DNA of 64,000 bases, taken from the NCBI RefSeq assembly GCF_001493375.1, contig NZ_LN929897.1, positions 642,754-706,753 of the forward strand, read 5' to 3'. The position numbers and the translations under genes were made by a program. The notes under the pieces were generated by a model, which was not told the DNA's origin, ran no database searches, and was given only the letters and a program-made list of their open reading frames with translations. Positions 1-7,212 of this stretch are shown here, in pieces. The number at the start of each line of letters is the position of its first letter. Within the stretch, counting starts at the first letter, position 1. The DNA comes from Streptomyces specialis. GTDB taxonomy: Bacteria > Actinomycetota > Actinomycetes > Streptomycetales > Streptomycetaceae.

Positions 1-667
1 AGTCGGCGAGCCAGCGTGCGAACCACTCCAGCGTCCGTTCGTCGTCCGGCGGGCGCTTGCCCGGCAGGAGCCATGTCGCCAGGTACGCCGTGCCGCCCGC
101 GAACAGGGCGAAGGAGACCGCGACGCCGAGCAGGCCCCAGGCGGTGCGGTCGGTGAGGGCCGTCGCCAGCATCCCGGTGGTGGCGGGCACGGCGAACAAC
201 GGCATCCGGCGGCCGGGGCGCATCAGCGGCCGGGGCGGGGCGGGGGTCAGGCGCAGACCGGAGGTGTCGATGTTGCGGGTCACGATCGGCAGCGTCCGCG
301 AGCGGCGGACCAGCACGCCCAGCGCGCGGCAGAGGAAGTGCGCGGCGTAGCAGGCGGGGAGACCGCCGACGAGGGCCAGGCGGGCGCCGGTGGCGAGCCC
401 GGAGAGGTGGGCGAGGCCCACGACGATCAGCAGGTCCCGCAGCAGTTGTCTGACGGCCTCGTCGCAGTGCAGTTTCGCGAGCAGGGCGAGGATGCCGGGC
501 TGCCAGCGGCGCAACGACAGGTCCAGCCCGACGCCGGCCGCGGTGGCGGCGCACAGCAGCGGGGCGTTCGGCAGGAACGCGCCGAGGAACTGGAGGACGA
601 AGGCGCACAGCAGGGAGGCGAGCGCGATCCATTGCGCGCCACGACGTGGCGACGGTCCCGCAGGCAC
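1..667 (-). CDS. Partial integral membrane protein, N-terminal part
   Basis: Only the first 222 residues are in the window; the gene runs off the left edge. I chose the GTG at 667 because GGAG lies seven bases upstream on the minus strand. The translation opens with a short basic stretch, then a hydrophobic segment (about residues 11-30), two or three further apolar segments up to residue 115, an arginine-rich loop, and another pair of hydrophobic segments near 165-200, so it is a polytopic membrane protein. No catalytic motif is visible. The position next to proB and close to an LCP-type protein is reminiscent of the Streptomyces cluster for spore-wall anionic polymer synthesis, but that link is inference. 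Function unknown. Confidence 0.6.
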   Translation of the reverse strand, partial: MPAGPSPRRGAQWIALASLLCAFVLQFLGAFLPNAPLLCAATAAGVGLDLSLRRWQPGILALLAKLHCDEAVRQLLRDLLIVVGLAHLSGLATGARLALVGGLPACYAAHFLCRALGVLVRRSRTLPIVTRNIDTSGLRLTPAPPRPLMRPGRRMPLFAVPATTGMLATALTDRTAWGLLGVAVSFALFAGGTAYLATWLLPGKRPPDDERTLEWFARWLAD

Positions 668-977
668 AGTGAGGCTCCGGAAAGGGGGGAAGTGGGGGAA
701 TGTGAACGATGAGGAAGGAGAGAGGGATGTGTCACCCGATGTGCGGATATGTGCTGGCCCGGTCCCGAGCGTAGGCCGGGCGCCCCCGCCCGGCAATCGC
801 CGTGGGACGGGGGTGAGAGGGGTGACGAGGTGCGCTTATATGAGCGAGCGGCTTATCGGCGCGGTGGCATAGATTACGGACGGCAGTCCGGTTCGCCCGG
901 GAACGAACGCCCGCCCCCGCGCTATCTCGACGCCGGCGCGGCGATCGCGCGGGCGGAGAAGCGAACAAGGAGACTCG
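668..977. other. Non-coding region upstream of the proB repeat array
   Basis: This stretch separates the divergent membrane protein gene from the first repeat unit before proB. I see no credible gene: open frames here are antisense shadows of each other. It is noticeably more AT-containing around 835-885, where a TAGATT hexamer (870-875) could serve as a -10 box for rightward transcription into proB. No clear -35 partner or operator was found. Confidence 0.35.
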
Positions 978-1342
978 GTGAGCGGCGCGCGTGTGGCTGC
1001 CGGGGTGGAGGGTTCGGCGATGGGCGCGCGGTCGCCGCGCGGGCGGAGAAGCGAACGGCAAGGAGACTCGGTGAGCGGCGCGCGTGTGGCTGCCGGGGTG
1101 GAGGGTTCGGCGATGGGCGCGCGGTCGCCGCGCGGGCGGAGAAGCGAACGGCAAGGAGACTCGGTGAGCGGCGCACGCGCGGCTGCCGGGGTGGAGGGTT
1201 CGGCGATGGGCGCGCGGTCGCCGCGCGGGCGGAGAAGCGAACGGCAAGGAGACTCGGTGAGCGGCGCACGCGCGGCTGCCGGGGTGGAGGGTTCGGCGAT
1301 GGACGCGCAGTCGCCGCGCGGGCGGAGAAGCGAACAAGGAGA
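951..1342 (+). repeat. Tandem ~93-bp repeat array carrying repeated RBS + GTG starts
   Basis: Four consecutive units of 90, 93, 93 and 93 bp start at 951, 1041, 1134 and 1227, followed by a fifth partial start at 1320. Each begins GGGCGGAGAAGCGAAC and contains AAGGAG five bases before a GTG. Because the units are multiples of three, the frame opened at the first GTG (978) runs through all copies and into proB, giving a 31-residue peptide repeat with the recurring motif RSPRGRRSE. The last unit supplies the RBS and GTG of proB itself. The first unit lacks three bases (GGC) that the middle copies have. Units 1-2 and units 3-4 differ by shared point changes, so the array probably grew by stepwise duplication. 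Confidence 0.9.
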
Positions 1343-1346
1343 CACA

Positions 1347-2468
1347 GTGGCAGGGGTACGGGAGGACGTCTCCGGGGCCCGCAGGATCGTCGTCAAGATC
1401 GGGTCATCCTCGCTGACCACCGCGGCCGGCGGGCTGGACGCCGACCGGGTGGACGCACTCGTCGATGTGCTGGTGAAACAGGACGGGAGGCAGATCGTAC
1501 TGGTTTCCTCCGGTGCGATCGCCGCGGGCCTCGCCCCGCTGGGGCTGCCGAGGCGTCCGGCGGACCTCGCGCGGCAGCAGGCCGCCGCCAGCGTCGGTCA
1601 GGGGCTGCTGCTGGCCCGGTACACCGCCTCGTTCGCCCGGTACGGCCGCCGCGTCGGCCAGGTGCTGCTCACCTCGGACGACACCCGCCGCCGCGCGCAC
1701 TACCGCAACGCGTTCCGCACGCTGGACCAGCTTCTGGCGATGGGCGTGATGCCCATCGTCAACGAGAACGACACCGTGGCCACCGACGAGATCCGCTTCG
1801 GCGACAACGACCGGCTCGCCGCGCTCGTCGCGCACCTGGTCCGCGCCGACCTGCTGGTGCTGCTCTCCGACGTGGACGGCCTGTACGACGGGGACCCGTC
1901 GCGGCCCGGCACCCGGCTGATCAGCGAGGTCGGGGGGCCGGAGGACCTGGCGGGCATCGAGCTGGGGCGGCCCGGCCGGGCCGGGGTCGGCACCGGCGGG
2001 ATGGTCACCAAGGTCGAGGCCGCCTCGATCGCCACCGGCGCCGGCATCCCCGTGGTGCTGACCTCCGCGAGCCGGGCCGCCGACGCGCTGTCGGGTTCGG
2101 CCGCCGCCGGCACGTACTTCCGCGCCACCGGCCGCCGCTCGGCCGGCCGGCTGCTGTGGCTGGCCCACGCCTCGGCGCCGCGCGGCTCGGTCACGCTCGA
2201 CGCGGGGGCCGTGCGGGCCATCACCGAGGGCGGCGGCTCGCTCCTCCCCGCCGGGATCACCGCCGTCGAGGGCGACTTCGCGGCCGGTGAGCCCATCGAG
2301 CTGCGCGACGAGTCGGGCCGAGCCGTGGCGCGCGGACTCGTCAACTTCGACGCCAGGGAAATCCCCCGGCTGATCGGCCGCTCCACGCACGAGCTGGCCC
2401 GCGAGCTGGGCCCGGCATACGAAAGAGAAGTCGTACATCGCGATGACCTCGTGCTGTTGCGGGCATAG
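1347..2468 (+). CDS. proB: Glutamate 5-kinase
   Basis: ProB phosphorylates L-glutamate with ATP in the first step of proline synthesis, in the cytoplasm. The 373-residue product has the amino-acid kinase fold, with the phosphate loop KIGSSSLT near residue 16, SSGAIAAG, NENDTV, FGDNDRLA and LLSDVDGLYDGDP, then GTGGMVTK. A C-terminal PUA domain follows from about residue 280. Start chosen at GTG 1347, preceded by AAGGAG, which gives the usual family length. An in-frame start at 978 would add 123 repeat residues from the tandem array upstream. proA follows after one small gene, so these are the two committed proline-pathway enzymes. Confidence 0.95.
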   Translation: MAGVREDVSGARRIVVKIGSSSLTTAAGGLDADRVDALVDVLVKQDGRQIVLVSSGAIAAGLAPLGLPRRPADLARQQAAASVGQGLLLARYTASFARYGRRVGQVLLTSDDTRRRAHYRNAFRTLDQLLAMGVMPIVNENDTVATDEIRFGDNDRLAALVAHLVRADLLVLLSDVDGLYDGDPSRPGTRLISEVGGPEDLAGIELGRPGRAGVGTGGMVTKVEAASIATGAGIPVVLTSASRAADALSGSAAAGTYFRATGRRSAGRLLWLAHASAPRGSVTLDAGAVRAITEGGGSLLPAGITAVEGDFAAGEPIELRDESGRAVARGLVNFDAREIPRLIGRSTHELARELGPAYEREVVHRDDLVLLRA

Positions 2469-2557
2469 TCCCAAGGGCGAACCCCGGCGAAGGGGGCGGC
2501 CGGGTCCGGTGCCAGAGCTGTGAAAGACCAGTCTTTCCACGGAAGGTTCCGGGAATC

Positions 2558-2590
2558 GGCCGCGCCGTCGCGCGCGAACTGGTCAACTTT
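2558..2590 (+). repeat. 33-bp echo of the proB 3' end
   Basis: In the 190-bp gap after proB, this stretch matches proB 2316-2348 at 28 of 33 bases. In the same phase it would encode 10 of the 11 residues of a PUA-domain segment (GRAVAR-LVNF). Flanking bases are unrelated, so it is either a tiny duplication relic or chance in GC-rich DNA. Confidence 0.35.
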
Positions 2591-2661
2591 CGGGTGAGGA
2601 CGCGTCGCCCGCACCGCGTCCCGCACCCGCACCACATCAGCACCATGTCAGGAGGCCGCCG

Positions 2662-3069
2662 GTGAGACGACTGGCCAGCGTCGGACCTTCCGGGGGAGCG
2701 CAGCCGCGCGAGGAGCCCACCCGCGAGACGCCCCGGCTGTGGCACATCACGCTCAGCGTGGCCGGCGCCGCCGCGCCGCTGCCAGACGTCAGACGCGCTC
2801 TGGAGAAGCTCGCCAACGACCACCCGTTCCTCCTGACCAGCCGCTACACCCACGACCACGCCGAGATCAGGTACTGGGAGGAGGCCCGGGACCTGCACGA
2901 CGCGGCGGCCGTCGCGCTGCGGCTGTGGGGCGAGCACCGGCGCACCGCGCAGTTGCCGCCGTGGGAGATCGTCGGCCTGGAGGTCATCGGCCGCGAGACG
3001 TACCACCAGCGGATCGCCGAGGGGTACGGCCCGCCGCCCGCCGTCCCGGTGGGCGTGCACCCGTTCTGA
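2662..3069 (+). CDS. Conserved hypothetical protein between proB and proA
   Basis: This 135-residue soluble protein has no enzyme motif that I recognise. GTG 2662 is preceded by AGGAGG at a good distance, so the start is well supported. After a charged, probably disordered first 20 residues, the body alternates short hydrophobic and acidic segments (LWHITLSV, HAEIRYWEEARDLHDAA, WEIVGLEVIGRETYHQ), suggesting a small alpha/beta domain without membrane segments. It lies in the same direction as proB and proA, 30 bp before proA, so co-transcription is likely. Similar small proteins are common at this place in streptomycetes; the function is unknown. Confidence 0.7.
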   Translation: MRRLASVGPSGGAQPREEPTRETPRLWHITLSVAGAAAPLPDVRRALEKLANDHPFLLTSRYTHDHAEIRYWEEARDLHDAAAVALRLWGEHRRTAQLPPWEIVGLEVIGRETYHQRIAEGYGPPPAVPVGVHPF

Positions 3070-3099
3070 GGCCGCGCGCGGGCGGTTAGGCTCTGATGC

Positions 3100-4413
3100 A
3101 TGAGCAGTCCCGCGCACTCCGCCGCCGCCACCGGCACCTCCGGTACCTCGTCCGATTCCCCCGTCATCGCCACCGCCCGCCGGGCCAGGGAAGCCGCCGC
3201 CGCGCTGGCACCGCTGCCGCGCTCGGCGCGGGACGCGGCGCTGGCGGCCATCGCGGGCGCCCTGGAGGCGCGTGCCGACGAGGGGATCGCGGCGAACGCG
3301 GAGGACATCGCCAGGGCCCGCGCGGCCGGCACCTCCGAGTCGATCGTGGACCGGCTGACGCTCCCCCCGCCGCGTGTCGCCGCCATCGCCGCCGACGTGC
3401 GCGATGTGGTGGCGCTGCCCGACCCGGTCGGCGAGGTGGTGCGCGGCTCCACCCTGCCGAACGGTCTGGAGCTGCGGCAGATCCGGGTCCCGCTCGGCGT
3501 CGTCGGCATCATCTACGAGGCCCGGCCGAACGTGACGGTGGACGCCGCCGCGCTCTGCCTGAAGTCGGGCAACGCCGTGCTGCTGCGCGGCTCCTCCTCG
3601 GCGTACGCGTCCAACACGGCGCTGGTGGCCGTGCTCAGGGACGCCGTGGAGAAGGCCGGACTGCCCGCCGACGCCGTGCAGTTGGTGCCGGGCGAGGGCC
3701 GTGACGCGGTGCACGAGTTGATGCGTGCCCGGGGCCTGGTCGACGTGCTGATCCCGCGCGGCGGCGCTTCGCTGATCCAGACCGTGGTCAACGAGTCGAC
3801 CGTGCCCGTCATCGAGACCGGCGTCGGCAACTGCCACGTGTACGTGGACGAGTCGGCCGATCTGGACATGGCGGTGGACATCCTCGTCAACTCCAAGGCG
3901 CAGCGCCCCAGCGTGTGCAACGCGGCCGAGACCGTCCTCGTCCACGCCGGGATCGCCGACCGCTTCCTGCCGCGCGCCCTCGCCGCGCTGTCCGCCGCCG
4001 GGGTCACCGTGCACGGCGACGACGCGTGGCGCGAGGCGGGCCGGGCGGCGGACACCGAGGTGCTCCCGGCGACGGACGAGGACTGGGCGACGGAGTACCT
4101 GAGTTACGACATCGCCGCCGCCGTGGTGCCGGACCTCGACGCCGCCGCGGCGCACATCCGCCGCTGGACGTCGGGCCACACGGAGGCGATCGTCACCAAG
4201 GACACGGGCGCCGCCCGCCGTTTCGTGTCGCTGATGGACTCCACGGCCGTGATGGTCAACGCCTCCACCCGCTTCACGGACGGCGGCCAGTTCGGCTTCG
4301 GCGCCGAAATCGGCATCTCCACGCAGAAGCTGCACTCCCGCGGCCCGATGGGGCTGCCGGAACTCACCTCCACCACCTACGTGGTCACCGGGGACGGTCA
4401 CATCCGGGACTGA
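3100..4413 (+). CDS. proA: Gamma-glutamyl phosphate reductase
   Basis: ProA reduces gamma-glutamyl phosphate with NADPH to glutamate semialdehyde, the second step of proline synthesis. The 437-residue product belongs to the aldehyde dehydrogenase superfamily. The cofactor region is around GVVGIIYEARPNVTVDA, and the catalytic cysteine lies in QRPSVCNAAET near residue 273. GGQFGFGAEIGIST and the terminal SRGPMGLPELTSTTYVV are family signatures. ATG 3100 is used; an ATG at 3096 is out of frame. Alanine/threonine-rich residues 1-20 are a typical streptomycete extension. Confidence 0.95.
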   Translation: MSSPAHSAAATGTSGTSSDSPVIATARRAREAAAALAPLPRSARDAALAAIAGALEARADEGIAANAEDIARARAAGTSESIVDRLTLPPPRVAAIAADVRDVVALPDPVGEVVRGSTLPNGLELRQIRVPLGVVGIIYEARPNVTVDAAALCLKSGNAVLLRGSSSAYASNTALVAVLRDAVEKAGLPADAVQLVPGEGRDAVHELMRARGLVDVLIPRGGASLIQTVVNESTVPVIETGVGNCHVYVDESADLDMAVDILVNSKAQRPSVCNAAETVLVHAGIADRFLPRALAALSAAGVTVHGDDAWREAGRAADTEVLPATDEDWATEYLSYDIAAAVVPDLDAAAAHIRRWTSGHTEAIVTKDTGAARRFVSLMDSTAVMVNASTRFTDGGQFGFGAEIGISTQKLHSRGPMGLPELTSTTYVVTGDGHIRD

Positions 4414-4481
4414 TGTCCGGTCCGGCAGCGATATCCGGATGGCCCTCCCCCCGGGGACGCATTGCGCCTACGCTGGGAAGC

Positions 4482-5180
4482 GTGCCGGACGACCTGGGGG
4501 GCCAGCCGTTCCCGAGCGGTGAAGGGCCCGACAGCCATGATCTCGGGGCAGCCGAGGAGGTGTTCGCCTCCGTGGTGCTCGACGAGGCGTTCGTCGAGGC
4601 GGCCAGGATCCACGAGCCGACCGCGGCCGAGCGGATCCTCTACGCGGCGATGGAGCGTGCCGAGTCCGAGGCCGCGGGGGAGGTGGGGTTCTACCGGGAC
4701 CCCGACCTCGATCCCGGTGGATCGGACGGGCTCGGCGGCTTCGACGGCGACGACGACGCGGACGACGAGGGCCGGTTCGACCGCTCCGACTACACCCGCT
4801 ATCTGCCGGACGAGGACGACGAGGACGGATCGGCGTTCGGTTCGTATCCCCCGCTCGGCGGCTATGCCGGCGGCGACGGGGGACGCGGCTCCGGCGGCCA
4901 CGAGGCGCGGCCCCCGGTGGGGGCCTGGCGGCCGTCCCCCCGGCCCCACGGCGGCGCGGGCGGAGGGCCCAACCGCTGGCAGCGGCCGGTGGCTTGTGTG
5001 CTGGCCATGGTGATGGGCATCAGCGTCCTCGCGTTCGCGCTGATAGCCATCCAGCGCGCCGGAGCGGCCCAGCCCCGGGTTCCCGCGCCCCCGCCCGCGC
5101 CGGCCAGTGAGGCGGAGGGCGAGGGCGGCGGACGGACCACGGACGACGCCGAGTCGGCCGAAGACGGCTCCCAGCCGTAA
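4482..5180 (+). CDS. Single-pass membrane protein, paralogue of the next gene
   Basis: The 232-residue product has a long acidic, low-complexity cytoplasmic part (many D, E, G), one membrane segment at about 170-191 (CVLAMVMGISVLAFALIAI), and a Pro/Ala/Glu-rich tail of about 40 residues. Near residue 30 it carries the block VVLDEAFVEAARIHEPTAAER, which recurs as VFDESFVRAARLQEFSAQER in the next gene, so the two share a conserved N-terminal motif. GTG 4482 is the first in-frame start after proA and gives a sensible N-terminus, though its RBS is weak. No enzyme motif. It sits in the cluster that also contains nadD and an LCP-type protein. Confidence 0.7.
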   Translation: MPDDLGGQPFPSGEGPDSHDLGAAEEVFASVVLDEAFVEAARIHEPTAAERILYAAMERAESEAAGEVGFYRDPDLDPGGSDGLGGFDGDDDADDEGRFDRSDYTRYLPDEDDEDGSAFGSYPPLGGYAGGDGGRGSGGHEARPPVGAWRPSPRPHGGAGGGPNRWQRPVACVLAMVMGISVLAFALIAIQRAGAAQPRVPAPPPAPASEAEGEGGGRTTDDAESAEDGSQP

Positions 5181-5234
5181 ATTCCCTGCCCGGGAGGGCT
5201 GTTTACGCCTGCGTCCGCGACCTACGCTTGAAGG

Positions 5235-6299
5235 GTGGCCGGGCGGACCGACCCTCCGGACGGAGCTCCGGGAGGCACCCCGGGAGCCGGGGACGAGGAG
5301 TATCAATCGACCGTCTTCGACGAGTCGTTCGTCAGAGCTGCGCGTTTGCAGGAGTTCTCCGCGCAGGAGCGGCTGGAGGACCACACGACGGCCGTCCGCA
5401 GGCGGCTGCCCGAGTCCGTGCCGGGGTTCGGCCGGGTGTTGCCCAAGCAGGCCCTCGCGCTGGGCCTGGTCGTGCTGTTGGCGTTCGCCGCCGCGATCTA
5501 CCTGGGCGCCGGCGGCCCGTACGAGGTGGACCACGGCATCCGCGCCGATCCGCCGGCCGGCAGTCTGGTGGCGCTGGTGCCCGAGGGCGAGGTGCCGGGC
5601 TCGGCCGACACGTCGGAGCTGTACGCGGGCAGTCCCGCCGAGGGGTACGGCGCCGGGGCCGGAGGTGTGGCGCTGCCCGACCCGAGCGGGACGGCCGACT
5701 TCTCCCGCGAGCAGGTGCTCACCGCGCTGACCCTCGCCAAGGAGTACGTCGTGGCCAGCGCCCTCACCCCCAACGTGCTCGCCGGAGCCACCACCATCCC
5801 GGTGCGCGAGCTGCTGGGCGCCGAGCAGCAGCGGCAGTTCGACAGCGCCGTGGGCGGGCGCGACCCGGTCTCGGACGCCACCGACTGGCTCATCCGCTTC
5901 GACCCCGACGAGGCGCTCGTCGCCGATCCGCAGGTGCGGGTGACGGGCGACTTCACGTTCACGCAGATCTCGGAGGACATCCTCCAGGTCGACGGCCACC
6001 ACGTCTTCGTCTACGCGCTGCGCCCGCCCGGCGCCCTGGACACCGAGGCCGCGCTGTTCACCGTGCGGCGGCTGGTGCGTTTCCAGTTCGGCAAGGAGGA
6101 GTTGCGGGACCGCACGGTGGTGCTGCGGGAGACCGAGACCGTCGCCGGGCCGATGGACTGCGGCACCGACGTCTCCGTGACGCTCAGCCCGCTGCTCGCC
6201 GGGGACAGCCCCGCCGCGCCGCCGCCCGGCGCCTTCGACCCGTACGCGATGGACGGGGAACCGGACGCGCCGTGCGGCGCGTTCCCCGAGGACGGCTGA
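5235..6299 (+). CDS. Membrane-anchored extracytoplasmic protein
   Basis: This 354-residue protein has a 70-residue cytoplasmic head with the DESFVRAARLQEFSAQERL motif shared with the preceding gene, one transmembrane helix at about 72-91, and a large domain presumably outside the membrane. The exported part contains hydrophobic beta-type segments (VTGDFTFTQI, HHVFVYALRPPG, LFTVRRLVRFQFG) and two cysteines late on (MDCGTD, DAPCGAF) that could pair. GTG 5235 follows an AAGG. The position between proA and nadD and the pairing with its paralogue suggest an envelope role, possibly linked to the downstream LCP-like protein. Function not established. Confidence 0.75.
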   Translation: MAGRTDPPDGAPGGTPGAGDEEYQSTVFDESFVRAARLQEFSAQERLEDHTTAVRRRLPESVPGFGRVLPKQALALGLVVLLAFAAAIYLGAGGPYEVDHGIRADPPAGSLVALVPEGEVPGSADTSELYAGSPAEGYGAGAGGVALPDPSGTADFSREQVLTALTLAKEYVVASALTPNVLAGATTIPVRELLGAEQQRQFDSAVGGRDPVSDATDWLIRFDPDEALVADPQVRVTGDFTFTQISEDILQVDGHHVFVYALRPPGALDTEAALFTVRRLVRFQFGKEELRDRTVVLRETETVAGPMDCGTDVSVTLSPLLAGDSPAAPPPGAFDPYAMDGEPDAPCGAFPEDG

Positions 6300-6396
6300 C
6301 GTCCGGCTTCGGTGGGGGCGGGAGGCCGCCCGGGACCGGTCCGCATACGATGACAGGCACCGAGTCCATGCCGTCCCGTTCCCGGATAGGTTCGCG

Positions 6397-6558
6397 ATGA
6401 CCCACCTCACCGCTTCTCCCGCCGCCTCGGCCCTGCGCACCCTCGCCGAGGAGGGCGGTCACGAGAGCACCCTCAACGCCTACGCCATCGGCGGTGGCGC
6501 CTTCGCCGCCCTTCTTCTTCTGCTCTGGATCACGACGCGGCTCAACCGCGACCGCTAA
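6397..6558 (+). CDS. Small single-pass membrane protein (53 aa)
   Basis: The reading frame runs from ATG 6397 to TAA 6558. It has a polar first 25 residues, then an apolar segment of about 20 residues (AIGGGAFAALLLLLWITT) ending in RLNRDR, so a single membrane helix with a basic end on the inside. It lies ten bases before nadD in the same direction. Small membrane proteins of this shape are conserved in this position in streptomycetes; the role is unknown. Confidence 0.65.
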   Translation: MTHLTASPAASALRTLAEEGGHESTLNAYAIGGGAFAALLLLLWITTRLNRDR

Positions 6559-6568
6559 GGTCGGCGCC

Positions 6569-7192
6569 ATGCGAGAGAAGATAGGCCCCGCCAAGCGGCG
6601 GCTGGGCGTGATGGGCGGGACGTTCGACCCGATCCACCACGGTCACCTGGTCGCCGCGAGCGAGGTGGCCGCGCGTTTCCACCTCGACGAGGTCGTCTTC
6701 GTGCCGACGGGGCAGCCGTGGCAGAAGGGACACCGGTCGGTGTCCCCGCCCGAGGACCGCTATCTGATGACGGTCATCGCCACGGCGTCGAATCCGCAGT
6801 TCTCCGTGAGCCGGATCGACATCGACCGCGGCGGCAAGACGTACACGATCGACACGCTGCGGGATCTGCGGGCCGAGCACGAGGACGCGGACCTGTTCTT
6901 CATCACCGGCGCCGACGCGCTGGCCCAGATCCTCGGCTGGCGCGACGCCGCCGAGCTGTTCTCGCTCTCGCACTTCATCGGGGTGACCCGGCCCGGTCAT
7001 GTCCTCGCCGATCCCGGCCTGCCGCAGGGCGGCGTGTCGCTGATCGAGGTGCCCGCCCTGGCGATCTCGTCCACGGACTGCCGCGAACGGGTCGCCCGCG
7101 GCGATCCCGTCTGGTATCTCGTGCCCGACGGGGTCGTGCGCTACATCAACAAGCGTGCGCTGTACCGGGACCTCACCGAACCCACACGCTGA
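6569..7192 (+). CDS. nadD: Nicotinate-nucleotide adenylyltransferase
   Basis: NadD adenylates nicotinate mononucleotide to deamido-NAD in the NAD biosynthetic pathway. The 207-residue protein shows the nucleotidyltransferase signature GGTFDPIHHGHL (HxGH type) near residue 16, FVPTGQPWQK for substrate binding, FFITGADAL, and the late ISSTDCRERV motif (ISxTxxR). ATG 6569 gives an N-terminus only slightly longer than the family core. It is followed after 20 bp by an LCP-type gene and then rsfS, an arrangement common in actinobacteria, so these are likely co-transcribed. Confidence 0.95.
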   Translation: MREKIGPAKRRLGVMGGTFDPIHHGHLVAASEVAARFHLDEVVFVPTGQPWQKGHRSVSPPEDRYLMTVIATASNPQFSVSRIDIDRGGKTYTIDTLRDLRAEHEDADLFFITGADALAQILGWRDAAELFSLSHFIGVTRPGHVLADPGLPQGGVSLIEVPALAISSTDCRERVARGDPVWYLVPDGVVRYINKRALYRDLTEPTR

Positions 7193-7212
7193 GCGGGCTG
7201 AAGGGCGGCACC

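Noticed and set aside
951..1342. CRISPR-like array before proB
   Set aside because: The units are contiguous 90-93-bp tandem copies without unique spacers, contain RBS and start codons, and are in frame with proB. No cas genes are present.
732..1420. Arg/Pro-rich minus-strand open frames over the repeat array
   Set aside because: They arise because the repeats are GC-rich and stop-free on both strands. No RBS or conserved sequence supports them.
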